Of a stretch of 64,000 nt of DNA, positions 1-11,321 are shown in pieces; the stretch's first letter is position 1, and every line of letters begins with the position of its first letter. This DNA is from Capronia americana (Eukaryota > Ascomycota > Eurotiomycetes > Chaetothyriales > Herpotrichiellaceae): assembly GCA_016110215.1 (NCBI GenBank), contig JADWQD010000011.1, forward strand, positions 1 to 64,000, given 5' to 3'. Made by a program: the position numbers and the translations under genes. The notes under the pieces are model-generated. The model made no database searches. It worked only from the letters and a program-made list of their open reading frames with translations, and was not told the DNA's origin.

Positions 1-77
1 CTTCTTCTTCTTCTTCTTCTTCTTCTTCTTCTTCTTCTTCTTCTTCTTCTTCTTCTTCTTCTTCTTCTTCTTCTTCT
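1..77. repeat. (CTT)n microsatellite
   Basis: A perfect CTT trinucleotide tract of about 25 units starts at the window edge and ends where the sequence changes to CTACTACTC. It probably extends to the left of the window. No coding frame through it is supported. Confidence 0.98.
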
Positions 78-3000
78 ACTACTCATAGATAGGGATTTTC
101 AGATCAACTATATCTTAAAACCCGCAGAGCTCTCAATGCGAGAGAGGGAAACAATGCTTACATTCTCGGTTCTTGGTAGGGAGGACCTGACAATCACAGG
201 GTTCGAAGTGGAAGGTGGAAGGTGGAAGCTGCTACAGTACAGTGTCATAGGAAGAAATGAATGTCTGCAATACGAGGTACAGTATCATCCATCCTACAGA
301 CTGCGAACTCCGCTCGTCTATCACGACTTATGTATGACCAACCATATAGAGCAAGTTTATATTAGCCAAGGGTTGGTAAATCCACGCCCAGCTCACCCCT
401 CATCCGGACGAGGGTGACGCCGCCCTGTGCTCACCCCCGTCGCGCGGGTAGGCCTCACTCGTGTCTCACCCATCGCGGGGCCACGACGCTTCGCGCCTGG
501 GCGCCAGGCAGCCCACCCTCGACTCGGTTCACCCAGGTAGAGATGAGCGCAGCTTCTATGATTGGCCTTTTGAATGTACGGTCGTAAAACACCAGCTTAG
601 CTAGTTAGACAAGAGGACGTGTTCAAAAGCGGCGTTGCTAGTTCCACGCCTCAGAGGCTACTATCTCGACCTAGAAAGACCTTGATCGTCTCAGCCTCCA
701 CTACCGATTACTTACATGTCCGAGTCAAAACGACTTCTCCTACGCGATAAAGAGAACAGGAGATATATCAACAAAGAACCTCCTTCGCCGCTTTCGGCGT
801 CTTCCTTTCTCTCATCCCAGGCCCCTCCACGCTGCCGCCCGTCCCCTCGTGGTCACCCTTGACCACTCAACTGCGTGACCACTCGAAGCAACTGACTCCC
901 CTCCTTTCTCGACTCCGTCGCGCCGAACGACCGTCTTCCACGAATCCTGTCGGCCCTCTACCTTCCGAAAAAGAATGCTAGCCTCCATGATCGCTCGAAC
1001 AGGCTCCCAACCACCTCCCGCCGTGCCGGGCCTCTCGCCTCAATCTCCGAACAGGGCGCCACCCGCTGTCTACACAACTAGAATGGTGACACCCTCGGCG
1101 TGCGCGCCTGTCTACTTCCAGACTGTGTCGCGGGGACTGGGTTCTCAACCAGAAGATTCACGATGATGGTGATTCTGTCCTTCTCGGACGCGAACAAGGC
1201 GATCGCTTGAATAAGACTACACATGTAACACTACGACGCAGTGGAGACTTCACATGTTGCTGCGAGTAAAGCGAAAGGCCTAGCGATCGACCAAATGACG
1301 GAAATGCCTCACGGATCGGCGTAGGCAACTGAGACACTGGGCTGGCAAAGACGTGCCAACTTTGCAGAACGGACCTGGGCGAGATTTAATCCCATTGGCA
1401 GAGGCTGAATCGTGGCCAAGGTCAAATTCTGCCTGACTGCGACTAGGCTCGGGGCTGAATCAAGGGAGAGCGAGAGAGCACGCGCCGTCGGTGTGCACGC
1501 CTCGGCCGCGGCAATGGTTGCTTCTCTACAGCAATCAAACGGGCATCCTTGAAGACCCCTGATCGAAAAATGGAGTCATGTCCAGACCGTGGGCTGAATC
1601 GACTCGACTCTTGACGGGCAGGGAATTAGCCGCATGGAGAAAGAAGAATCAAACCCAGGCGGCCAGAACGAGAGGGAGGGAGTGGTGAGGGGAGAAAAGC
1701 GGAACCGAATGCCGGGCTTCGAAACATCACCCAGCAGGGCATTTGGTGGCGACGTGCAACAATGGCGAGATTGAGGTTCAAAGGGATCCCACCTAAGAAT
1801 TCTGGTCTCTCGTCCGGCTCTCAATCACAATCTGCTGCTGGAGCCTCTCCTCAGAACTGCAAGACAGTTGGAATGACGGTCCGTTTGACCCTGGGACTTG
1901 CCTTTTTGAGGGTGACGATTCCCAGGACTCTAGAGCAGTCTGCGGCGCCAATGCGCCCCTAGTCCGCATTGCTAAACTCTTCCGTTATGACCTATTCCCC
2001 TACTTCCGCAGGTCAAATCCTACTCAGCTAACCTTCCCTCCCAATTGAGACTGGCATATTGCCCCAATGGCTGCCTGCGCAGAGGAACCTCGCGCAACTT
2101 GATATCGCGCCCTTGACATCCAATCCATGCTGGCAACGACTCCACTGCATGAGTTCGAAGAAAGGCGCTACTGCGGGTGTTCAATTCTCCGACATTAGCC
2201 AATTGATCACTGCTTCGACGCGCCATCTGCGACATTGAGTTTTTTCACGGCCCGTGCCAGATCTGATTACATTTGCCCATGTGCAGGCGCTTGTGGCCAT
2301 TTTGGGTAAAGCGCGTGTCTGCCAAGCCTCGTCCTGATTCGGCAAGAGAGCCTGTACAGTTGTACAGCCAAACGCTGATGAGCTGCACGTGACTAAATCC
2401 TTGGCGGCTTGCGCGCATACTGAAAGCCTTAGCGGAGGGAAGTATTCATCTGGGGCAGCGCGCACCGCGCCTTTCATTTCTTTCCCTTCCCTCTAGTTTA
2501 GTCTCTTAGTATTGAGTAATCCATACCTTTACGTAGTGTTTACCCTACCTTTTCCTATTGGTGTGCCGTGCCGTCATAACTATAACTATAGATATGTCTA
2601 GGCGCGTATCTTCTTACGTGTCAGGAATAGCTACTAGAGCTTACTAAGCCTGCCAAGAGGACGCCTACAACTCTCGCGCCTCTCGCATGAGAGTCTTATC
2701 CTCCTCTTATGCTTTGAGTCCTGTTTGACCTAGAGGTCTAGGGATACCTAATACTATTGCAACCCCTATTGTTACTGCCTCTGCCTATCGCCATAGGCTG
2801 TCCCTAACATTGTCACTACCTACGCCTACTGCTAATCTGTCTTTATGCCTCCAACACCTTTGTAGGGGACTGCCCCTTCCTCTTCCCTCTCCTGCTAAGC
2901 TTCATATTAATCCCAGGGCCGCGGTTGACAGTGCATGGCTAGGGTCTGCTAGGCCGGCGAAGTCAAGACCTTCTAGGCGTCTTAATAGGTAGATGGAGAG

Positions 3001-4080
3001 GCACCTGGAGCAAGGGAGCAAGGCCGGTAGATTTGGTAGGGCAAGACTCCCTTCCAACTTGAAAATGACTTCTGATTGCGCGCGCGATGCATGAAGCTTG
3101 CTGCCAAGCATGGGCAAGCATGGCGTCAAGTACAGCGGCCGATGTCGCGCTCGAGGGAAGTAGCTGGCAAAAGTTGCGGCCGTGAGACATCCCCATTTTT
3201 CCACCAGCCTCCTCGCTTCCTCTCTTACCTGTCCATGTAAGCCAAGAGATCATCCGCGCCCGTAGAGCTCGGCTTCGAGACCTCGAGACTATGCGCCTGC
3301 CACCCAGCTTGCGTGCCCTGAGCCCATGAGGTCATAGTTCATACCGTAGCCACTGAACCGGCACTACGGCATTGAGAGAAAGGGTAATTCCCGAGTTTGC
3401 CGCATGCTATATTGAAACCTTCTTGGCCCTTCTGCATGTAGGAGAATGAGGAAAGGTTTGGAATTACACGACTAGCCATGTGGTGTGTGTTGGGGGGGGG
3501 ACGGCGAGGGGAAAGAGCCAATCTGATTATCAGATTAGATCTCGGCATCCGATAATCTTATCAGATGAAAATTTTGCGACCTAGTCTTGTACAGTCGACC
3601 TCCGCCATAGTGCCCAGCATCAATACTCAACACACTCAACACGTGAGGTGGCCGTTTAAACTTTCTTAGACGACGAGGTTTTCTTGATCGAGCAAGGTCG
3701 GTGACCTAGGCGGCTCACTTCTTCCTTCTTTCTTGCCCCGAGGTCGGTGCCTGTCGGTCGGAGGTCGCTTGACTCTACCCTCTCGCGCAGGAATTTCGTC
3801 CCCGTACCTACAACGTACAAGCATTACAGAGGCGAAATGGTGTCTTCGGTGCCCAGGATTCGAGTGCTGTCAAGTCACTGAGATCTCCTCGGCTACGGCG
3901 GCTGGGTGTGGATGATGAGTCTCGACAGGCAATTGGAGCTCCAGCTTTTGATCTGGAATAGCTCGAGCCTTGGGAGCTCGAACACGGAACCTTTTTTCTC
4001 TACTATTTCGATAGTATTCTTTTGGAAGATGGAGCATTACATGCAGGTCATTGAGAAGCTCTGGACAGAGGACGGGTGAA
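78..4080. other. Gene-free stretch
   Basis: About 4 kb without a supportable gene. Open frames are short (under 105 codons), overlap on both strands and carry no family motif. The block at about 380-560 is GC-rich. The block at about 2480-2900 is rich in TAG/CTA-type triplets and looks unlike its surroundings, possibly a decayed mobile element, but I recognise no reverse transcriptase, integrase or transposase motif and no terminal repeats. Confidence 0.6.
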
Positions 4081-4084
4081 AATC

Positions 4085-4090
4085 TATAAA
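4085..4090 (+). promoter_or_regulatory. TATA box of the FAS1 gene
   Basis: A TATAAA hexamer lies about 100 bp before the ATG at 4190. The leader between them is pyrimidine- and CA-rich and ends in CAACCACC-ATG, a good fungal Kozak context. Confidence 0.5.
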
Positions 4091-4189
4091 TCATCCTTGT
4101 CAACCCGGACGAAGACAGATTTCTTTCTGTACAGCTGTAGGTACCTAGTCTCTTGTCTCTCAAAAAACTCCACGAAAACAGCAACCACC

Positions 4190-5191
4190 ATGTTGAACAA
4201 GGTTCTCGCAGTGTCAGCCTTGGCTTCCTCTGTCCTGGCTGCCCCCACCGAGATCCCAGACACCTCGTCGCTCGATCTGGTCACCCTTTTGAACCAGACC
4301 ACTGGCTTTCGCTACCTCAGCGAGAATGTCGGTCAGATCCCTGCCCTCGTTGGCGCCTTGAACAGCCTCACAAACATCACTGTCCTTGCACCCAGCGACA
4401 CCGCCCTCGTGCTGTTCCCTCTTGATCCCCGATACGCGGAATGGGAGTCGGGCAACATCAGCTACCTACAGGCCGTGATTGGATACCATATCCTCGATGG
4501 AATCCACACCAACTTGAGCACCTCTTACGCCCCATTAAAGACTTCTGTCAGGGGGTCGCCATGGACCACTGTCCCGGGTAGCCAAGTCGTCATGGGACGC
4601 TACGACACTAGCACATTTGAGTTCGACTTCCGCTCGGGCAGAAAAGGGCTTGCTAGCGCCCCGACTTATCTGAAGTTCAAGGGAGGCATCATCTACCCTA
4701 TCGACGATGTGCTTAACATTCCTCGCGGCGTTTCTTACGAGCTGAACAACAAAGCAGCGAACGCCACCAACTTCCTCTTGGCTCTTGGCCGTGCTGGTCT
4801 GTTGGAAGAAGTCGAGAGCCTCGATCAGGTCACCATCTTCGCGCCAGAAGACTCCGCATTCCAAACAGTTGAAAATTCCATCGACAGCCTCAGCAAGGCC
4901 GACTTAACTGCCATGCTTAAGTACCACATCGTCCCCAACAACATTACCTACTCCACAGGACTCAGGAACGGCACAACCTTCGAAACCATGGAAGGCCAGG
5001 ACATCAAGATCAACATTCCACGAAGAACCTTCATCCAGAATGCCCGCGTCGTCCAGACTGATGTCCTCGTCAAGAATGGTGTTGTTCACATCATTGACCA
5101 GGTCATGAGCCCTAAATTTACTCCCGTCGCCAAGAATATCACCGCGGGCGACAGCATGCCTGCCTACCCTACCGGCACTGGCTTCTCCTAG
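4190..5191 (+). CDS. Secreted fasciclin (FAS1) domain protein
   Basis: Single-exon gene of 333 aa. The frame stays open upstream to 4076, but the ATG at 4190 is chosen because it starts a classical signal peptide (MLNKVLAVSALASSVLA, cleavage before APTE) and has good Kozak context. Two FAS1 repeats follow, about residues 25-180 and 185-310. Each has the family pattern of a 'T-V-L/F-A-P-S/E-D-x-A' strand (ITVLAPSDTA; VTIFAPEDSAF), a 'YHI' segment (IGYHIL; LKYHIV) and a closing 'G-x-[VI]-[YH]-x-I-D-x-V' strand (GGIIYPIDDVL; NGVVHIIDQVM). Several NxT/S sequons suggest N-glycosylation. FAS1 proteins act in cell-surface adhesion. No C-terminal hydrophobic tail for a GPI anchor is visible, so I infer a soluble or wall-associated secreted protein. 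Confidence 0.92.
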   Translation: MLNKVLAVSALASSVLAAPTEIPDTSSLDLVTLLNQTTGFRYLSENVGQIPALVGALNSLTNITVLAPSDTALVLFPLDPRYAEWESGNISYLQAVIGYHILDGIHTNLSTSYAPLKTSVRGSPWTTVPGSQVVMGRYDTSTFEFDFRSGRKGLASAPTYLKFKGGIIYPIDDVLNIPRGVSYELNNKAANATNFLLALGRAGLLEEVESLDQVTIFAPEDSAFQTVENSIDSLSKADLTAMLKYHIVPNNITYSTGLRNGTTFETMEGQDIKINIPRRTFIQNARVVQTDVLVKNGVVHIIDQVMSPKFTPVAKNITAGDSMPAYPTGTGFS

Positions 5192-5968
5192 CCGCCGAGC
5201 TCCAAACGACTTGACAATCAACAGCGCCACCATATTAAGCCGATATCTTGAGATATTCTCAAGAAAGATACGATCAACGTTAAGAGACGCCGCAATCCTT
5301 GACGATCTCTCTGCAAGATACAAGCCATTTTCTGCTTAATTTACCCTCCTAATGACCACTGTAGGTGGTTTGTCCTACCTTAGGGGCATCAGCCGCCTGC
5401 CTCGCCGCCACTTAGTGAACGGCGCAGGTGCTGGTTGCACTCAAAAGTACAGTCCTTTTTGTACATACAAGATAGAGGAATACTATATTTCTAACCTACA
5501 ATATATCAAAGAGAGACATGTAACTCATAGTGGGTTATATCCTATGAGGTGGTCAGAGGCTGAAGGTGAATAAATTACAACCTCTCAGATCCCTGTTCCA
5601 CGAGTCTTCGCTGCCGTCGCATTCAGCTCACTGTGGGAGCATGAAGAGGTTCTAGATTTTGTGCATAAAGGCCTTCAATGAACTCTCGAGGTCGTGGAAA
5701 CTATATCCGACGAGGATGAGTGGAGATAGAGCCGTCAAGCTCAAGTTAAACAAGCTAAACATGCTTCAACAGCTTTTTCCTCGCAGACTGAACTCCTACG
5801 GTGGGTTATGGACTATCAATAACATTCTGTCTTGTGAGGCCGAAGAGATCGTTTGATCAAAATGTGGATATGACATTCAGCTCAATCGCATTTGTGACAG
5901 TGCGACTGTTGCCCCCGTTCAACATTGGCATTTCTGAGCGTCGTGAGAAACTTTCCAAACGATGGATT

Positions 5969-6003
5969 CTTCATCTTCATCTTCATCTTCATCTTCATCT
6001 TCA
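5969..6003. repeat. (TTCATC)n hexanucleotide repeat
   Basis: About six tandem TTCATC units. Read on the minus strand they give alternating Met-Lys codons within a short unsupported frame, so I treat the tract as a simple repeat. Confidence 0.9.
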
Positions 6004-6122
6004 CGCTGAAGTGAGGCTCTATGAGGAGGATAAGAGTGGGACGAGAGTTTGGCGGACTCTGATGTAGTCGTTGCCCTGGATCCTTCCTTGACATGAAATC
6101 CCTCGCCGGAGTGCTTGCCCGT

Positions 6123-7168
6123 GTAACCGACGAGGTCACAGCCGAGGACAAACCCTCTGGAATGACTATCGTGTTAACAACTTGCGCGGTGGATGGAGAT
6201 ACCGTTAATTACAAATGACAATAGGTATCTCTTGTGCACCCGCAGCAGATTTCGGGGACATCCCCGGTGTCGGCTCTGTTGGGACACTGCTTGACCAGCG
6301 GAAGAGGTCCGGCTGGTGAATATCGAAGCAAACTCCAAGACATTCATCTGCATCCAAGGCGGTCGAGGACCTGGCGCCGGCATGTCCGGAATCGGAGGAG
6401 TGATATTGTACATGACTTGGCGGCGCTGTCAGTGGTGCCGTGACCAACCGCCACTATCTTCAACGACAGTGACAATGACACATGCTATTACAAGCATGGC
6501 TCTGTTGTTATCATGGTAACCTGACGAGGTCGCGTGGACAATGGAGAAACGAGTTCACAACTGCCGCCGGAAACGAGGCCCGACAAAATGTGATGGCTCA
6601 TATGTCCACTCCACTCTCGTCATGTTACAGATATATCACACATGTTGAAGAGGTAGTCCATTGTAGTGACTCCTGGTCCGGGACAACGAGAGGGCCTGAA
6701 ACGATTATTAGTGGTTCTTCCGCGCCTACCTCCCATCTTTCGATGCTGGACATTATATTGAGCATCAACCCTGACGACAGAGAGTATCAACCACTCTCGA
6801 ACAAGTGGCTCTGCTCTGACCACAGTGGTCGCTTGGAGATGTTGTCCTCCGTGATCAGTTCCTGTGATTCCCACTTGCTCTGTTGGACCAACGTTGAGCA
6901 GAGAGAAACCACTACTTTCATTGATATCGCCGGAGCCTTATATCAATGATACCTCGTCTTCGTCTTCTGTATATTCCAGACACCAGGCCTCCCCAATCAC
7001 TTTTTGATTCTGCCTTTCCGCATGCATAGCATATGTACCTTCAATGAGTGGTATGGGACCTGAATCATGACCTGACTCCCACGGTGGCAGTGGCAGCCAT
7101 TGTGGTTTACTTGCAATAACTCGAGTAGAGAAAAGCCGCATTTGCATTCGTGTAACCTACTAGGTCAC
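6123..7168. repeat. Three dispersed copies of a 17-bp imperfect palindrome
   Basis: Copies are at 6123-6139, 6516-6533 and 7152-7168 with the form GTAACC-nAC-nAGGTCAC. The third, GTAACCTACTAGGTCAC, matches its own reverse complement except at three positions, one of them the centre. The second has one extra base and a diverged end. Spacing is about 390 and 640 bp. This could be a protein-binding dyad or the end of a small decayed element. Confidence 0.5.
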
Positions 7169-7258
7169 TGCCTATTTGTATTGTAAGTGGGTTGCAAAAA
7201 TACAGGGAAAGGCGAGTCCTCTCTATATCCTTCGACTCTGTGCGCAACCTTCCGGGCT

Positions 7259-8600
7259 TCATAACTTCGTGTTTCCCGCAGCCGGCTCGCGCTGAATTTG
7301 CGCCTCTAGCAGATTCAGCACGATCGGCGGCGCGTCCATCTTCTCCTTGAAGATCTCGACCATCCTCAGCCCACGCGCGTGGTTCAGCAGCAGCATGTCA
7401 TCGTCGTGTAGCCAGGCCTCCAGGTCAGCGTGGGTGTGGACTGCGAGCGTGCGTGAAGTGTAGCTGTCCCCCCTCGCCCCGAGATATCTGCGCTAAAGGT
7501 CCGCGGGAGGTCCAAGCAACGCCAGGGCGCGCCGCTATCGGATGGCTGGTTACAGCCGTGAATGCAGCGCTCGATCGTGTAACCATTGGTATCAATCAGG
7601 ACAATTGATATGTTCAGCCGCTGATCTCCTGCGTAATCATCTGGAAACTGCCGTCGCCAATGAACAGGATTGTGCGGCCGCTAGAAGGCACCGCACCGGC
7701 CGCGATACCATTGGCCTGTCCCCTAAGGAGCAGGTCGCGTTGGGCAACAGCAGCGCCCAGGATCGCCGGCAGCATGTACCCGATCGACAGCCAGGTCATA
7801 GGCTTGAAGAGGACGGTCGACGGCGGTAGCTGGAACCTATGTGACCCGTAGCTTGCTGTGCGGCCTCGGCCAGAATAATATCTCCCGGTCGAAAGATGGA
7901 CAACATCCTTGCCCAGAACTCGGCTTGCATAATTGGGCCGGAGCTGGAGGCAGGGAGTGGTGCAGTGGGGCTGGAGGATGTGTCTCGATCCAGCTTCGTG
8001 TACTCGGAGTATTTGAAGAGCCTGGGCGGGTCGAGCACGTTCAACAGCTCCTGGAGAAAGTCTCTGGTGGGCGTGTCGCGGTAGACCTCCGACCCTACTT
8101 GCACCGTCAGGCCCGTAAATGCGATGGTTGCATCGAGCTGCGGGATGGAAGAGCCTCGAAAGGTATTGGTCTGGCTGCAGTGAGGTCCGAAACAGAGAAC
8201 AAGGTCGCTGAAATCGAAAAAGGCCTTCTGTGCCGGATCGGCCGCGACCCCCAAATAGACGCCATGAACGTTGGGAAGCGTCTCGTTGACCAGGCTCTTA
8301 CCGAACATTGAAGTGAAGGTCAGCCATCCCGTCAGTTGGACTAAGTGCATCGATCTCGGCCAACGCTTGAAAGGCGAGGCTCTCGCCGTCGATGAGGATG
8401 ACAGGCTGCTTGCAGCTGTACATGCGTCCACGGACTGCAGCCAAGGTCAGCTAAATTCAGGTCAGGCACACCCTCTTCGGGATGCGGGTGACACCGCCAT
8501 GGACCGCCCTATGCTCATTCCTGCCTCCCGCTAACTGATTGAGACTCAAGACTGCGAGTAGGCCCTTCCTCAGCCTCAAACTTGAAACTAACTGGCTATC
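7259..8600 (-). pseudogene. Thiamine-diphosphate 2-oxo-acid decarboxylase pseudogene (pyruvate/phenylpyruvate decarboxylase type)
   Basis: Pieces of one decarboxylase lie in order on the minus strand but in different frames. At about 8470-8580 there is a weak match to the N-terminal domain (VLSLNQLAGG). At 8250-8345 is the central domain (GKSLVNETLPNVHGVYLG). At 7900-7960 is its end (LSIFRPGDIILAE). At 7614-7835 is the ThDP-binding part (WLSIGYMLPAILGA; GRTILFIGDGSFQM). At about 7555-7600 is NGYTIERCIHG. At 7259-7465 is the C-terminus (GLRMVEIFKEKMDAP), ending in TGA. Frames change near 8345, 7835 and 7470 (beside a C6 run). A stop interrupts the segment after the GDGS motif near 7615. Intact enzymes are about 570 aa; about 400 recognisable residues remain and most of the N-terminal domain is missing. 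Four lesions make sequencing error alone unlikely. Confidence 0.85.
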
Positions 8601-9677
8601 GGGAATCTGGGGATCAGCAAGTAGCCTGCAACTCCTTCTGCTGCCCAGAGATTCCGGAGACGAACCAGTAGATCCAAAAGGCACACGGATTTTTCTCAAC
8701 TTTTGTTAGCCACAACAATTCAGCTATCTTACAATAAGCCCTCCCTCGTTATCCCATGCGCAGCCATGAACAAACATTTGACACGTCTTATCTATGGCCT
8801 CCTATCACCTAGGTGAGGAGAGCACAGGACGAAGTATATGCCTCCACGCAGCCTTGGAACCCAGTCTACTTCCCTTTCTTATGTGAGGTGTGTTGAGCGA
8901 GTGGACTTGAAGGAATCGGAAAAGATACCGGAGCAGATCGAATTATACGTGGACTTCCCTCATCGCGAGAGTCGAGAGGAGGGTATGAAGAGAAATTCAT
9001 GCTACATAGCGACAACCGTTCATGGTCTACAAAGAAAATGCTTGTATTGGTATAGCTTACTCGGAAAGTCGTGGGATTTCATGTCTGCAGAACTCAAAAG
9101 ACTACAGTGTGACCAAGGAATGGGAAGGAAGGAAAGCTTGGAAAGCCACTGACTGCATGCTACAGTAACGGATGGATGGATAGATGCCTTCTGTCACTAG
9201 CTCCTCTCCTCGCCTTGACCTATCCTGCTGATGCACCCATGGGATCAACGCCAATGGATCCAACGTACAGAAAGTCGAGCCAATATGGGAGACCCTCTCA
9301 AAGTGCTTCTCAGCGCTTTGATCAGCCACCTCCCACACACAGAAGCCCGCTCGTGCAAAGGAGTGTATTAGTCTTTCATGAAGACAACGTGTAGGCCGTG
9401 AGAAAGAGCCAAAGTCCAAGCAAGGGGAACAAGTCAGCGGGCGAGTGTCCACTGAAGAGTGCCCGTGATAATAACAATTGAGGTGTTAGGTAAGCGCTTT
9501 TGCGTCCTGTGAATCGAATGTACTAGCCATAGTGTTCATGCCAATCAATCAATCTTGGGTAATACCTGGTCATCAAGTCGTGATGATAATGAGTGGCTGA
9601 GTCTACCAAGAGAACTCAAAATGATAATAGTGTAGTTGTGGGCACTGCCCATGTTGCCTCCCTGGTCAACCTCGGCT
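8601..9677. other. Gene-free stretch
   Basis: About 1.1 kb between the decarboxylase pseudogene and the 3' end of the next minus-strand gene. The part near 8600-8700 may hold further degraded N-terminal decarboxylase sequence. I see nothing else supportable. Confidence 0.55.
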
Positions 9678-11321
9678 TCACAAAACAACACTCTTACGTT
9701 TCTCAGCACTACTGAGGACAAGAAGAGGGGTGTTGCGTCTGGCAGACTCAATCTCAACGATAGGTCCTCCAACCGAGTTGCCCTCATCGCTGCTCAGGCT
9801 CTTAGCGCTGAGAGCGCCAACGCTGTCAACCGAAGACCGTTCTCGAGATTTCTCCTTGATCTCAGAACCAATGGCACCACTAGCAACAGCTCGAAGGCTT
9901 CCAAGGCTTGGCTTGCTGGACAAACTGCTACTGCCGGCAAGACCAGAGTCGTCGGACGAGACCGAAAAGTTGAACTCGTTCTCACTACCGGGTGTTCCAG
10001 CTCCGGAGCCAGGTTGACGACCACTATCGCTGCGGCGCTCACGGCCTGCACGAACCAGGTCGTGGACAGCTCGGCGGCGCTGACGAGTGGCGAAGTTCTT
10101 GCTGCCTTCATGTTTGGAAGTAGGCTTCTCCTCAAGCTCTTGCAGAAGCGGCGGTCCCTTAGGTTGTCTGACCGGGTGTTCTCCGGCTCTTCCATGTCCC
10201 GGGGCAAAGGTCGCAGTCAATGGAGTTTGTGGAAATCCGGGTCTTGCCCCAGCGCCTTTGACCCATTCGGTATTGGTCTTGATGTTGGCAGAGGACATAT
10301 TCTTGCGGTGGCCTCGTCGGAAGGCATTGGCTGATGGAGGAGGGAGGGGTTCAACGTCTTGGGGTGGGGAAGGAGTGGACTTCGGAGGAGTCCTGGATCG
10401 AGTTTCGGTCTGCGGGAAAGTTGGCTCTGGAAACTGACGCTGATACCCGGGAGTGGCGGCGGGTGGAGGCGAGACGGAGGTCTGCGGACGGCTTGGAGAC
10501 ACTTCCTGTTGTTGTTGTTGCTGCTGCTGTTGTTGATAGGAATTGTCGACGACATAGCTGGACTGGCCAGTCATAGGATTATACACAGCAAAAACGCCAG
10601 GGCTGCCAGGCACCGGTTGCACCACAGGTTGCAAACCCTGCTGCAATTGCTGATTGTACAGGCCCATAGGTGATGAGCTGACGGGAGATTGGAATTGCTG
10701 CTGGCCGACGTTGTTCATGAAGCCGGTGTTCAGGTTCAGTCCGGATAGTTGGTGAGCCGCGGCCGTGACGCTCAACAGTTGCTGTTGGAGAGCTCGCTGT
10801 TGTTGCGCAAGGTAATTATTGGTTGCTACCAATTCGTCGTACAAGGTCTGATCCATATTGTCTGCTCCGTCAACAAAGTCAAGAGATGGAGGTGCAAGCA
10901 CCTGTTCGGGACGAGAGTAGTGCTGCTGCTGCTGTTGTTGTTGGTAGTTGCCGTGGAACGAGTTTCTGCCTTTAGGAAAGTACATGCCTGTGGCAGTCTG
11001 CGGGACCTGGTTGCCATACTGGGCAGAGGCGTACCTGCTGCCTTCCAAACCTAGGCCATTGGTGGCAGGAGGGACCGTGGCAGACTTTGGAGCTGTCCGG
11101 AGACCCGCCAAAAGGTGACCACGGCTGGTGCGAGGAGTCGAAACAGTGTTCGCTTGCTGGGTTTCGTCAATGGTCGAGATCTTGGAAGGAGGGGCAACGC
11201 TGAGACGCTTTATATGAGAACCTTTCCCACGGGAAGCGAAGCCAGGGCCGGAAACACCGATGGAGCCGTTAAAGGGAGACTGATAAGTCATTTGAGCAAG
11301 ACCGCCTGCGTCGATGCTCAT
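9678..11321 (-). CDS. Gln-rich, Ser/Pro-rich disordered protein of unknown function
   Basis: One uninterrupted reading frame of 547 aa. I do not recognise a catalytic family. The N-terminus (MSIDAGGLAQMTYQSPF) looks ordered and non-random. Poly-Gln tracts fall at about residues 126-133 and 264-275, with a Gln-rich helical stretch between them (NYLAQQQRALQQQL). A Pro/Ser linker follows. A compact basic segment at about 325-425 (FRRGHRKNMSS; FATRQRRRAVHDLVRAGR) is the best candidate for a conserved functional patch. The Ser-rich C-terminus is typical of phosphoregulated proteins. The composition suggests a scaffold, RNA-binding or prion-like protein, but that is inference. The start is the first Met of the frame. 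Confidence 0.85.
   Translation of the reverse strand: MSIDAGGLAQMTYQSPFNGSIGVSGPGFASRGKGSHIKRLSVAPPSKISTIDETQQANTVSTPRTSRGHLLAGLRTAPKSATVPPATNGLGLEGSRYASAQYGNQVPQTATGMYFPKGRNSFHGNYQQQQQQQHYSRPEQVLAPPSLDFVDGADNMDQTLYDELVATNNYLAQQQRALQQQLLSVTAAAHQLSGLNLNTGFMNNVGQQQFQSPVSSSPMGLYNQQLQQGLQPVVQPVPGSPGVFAVYNPMTGQSSYVVDNSYQQQQQQQQQQEVSPSRPQTSVSPPPAATPGYQRQFPEPTFPQTETRSRTPPKSTPSPPQDVEPLPPPSANAFRRGHRKNMSSANIKTNTEWVKGAGARPGFPQTPLTATFAPGHGRAGEHPVRQPKGPPLLQELEEKPTSKHEGSKNFATRQRRRAVHDLVRAGRERRSDSGRQPGSGAGTPGSENEFNFSVSSDDSGLAGSSSLSSKPSLGSLRAVASGAIGSEIKEKSRERSSVDSVGALSAKSLSSDEGNSVGGPIVEIESARRNTPLLVLSSAEKRKSVVL

Larger units (their letters stand above)
5192..7258. other. Gene-free stretch with repeats
   Basis: About 2 kb with no convincing gene. 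It contains a (TTCATC)n tract at 5969-6003 and three copies of an imperfect palindrome (listed separately). The longest open frame (6482-6949, +) shows no signal, membrane segment or family motif and is read as chance. Confidence 0.55.

Noticed and set aside
2480..3000. Possible LTR or transposon remnant
   Set aside because: Unusual composition, but no terminal repeats, target duplication or polyprotein motif could be found.
6482..6949. 155-codon plus-strand ORF
   Set aside because: No family signature; lies in repeat-bearing gene-free DNA with an equally open antisense frame.
9730..10576. Long plus-strand frames opposite the Gln-rich gene
   Set aside because: They mirror the repetitive codons of the real minus-strand gene and have no independent support.
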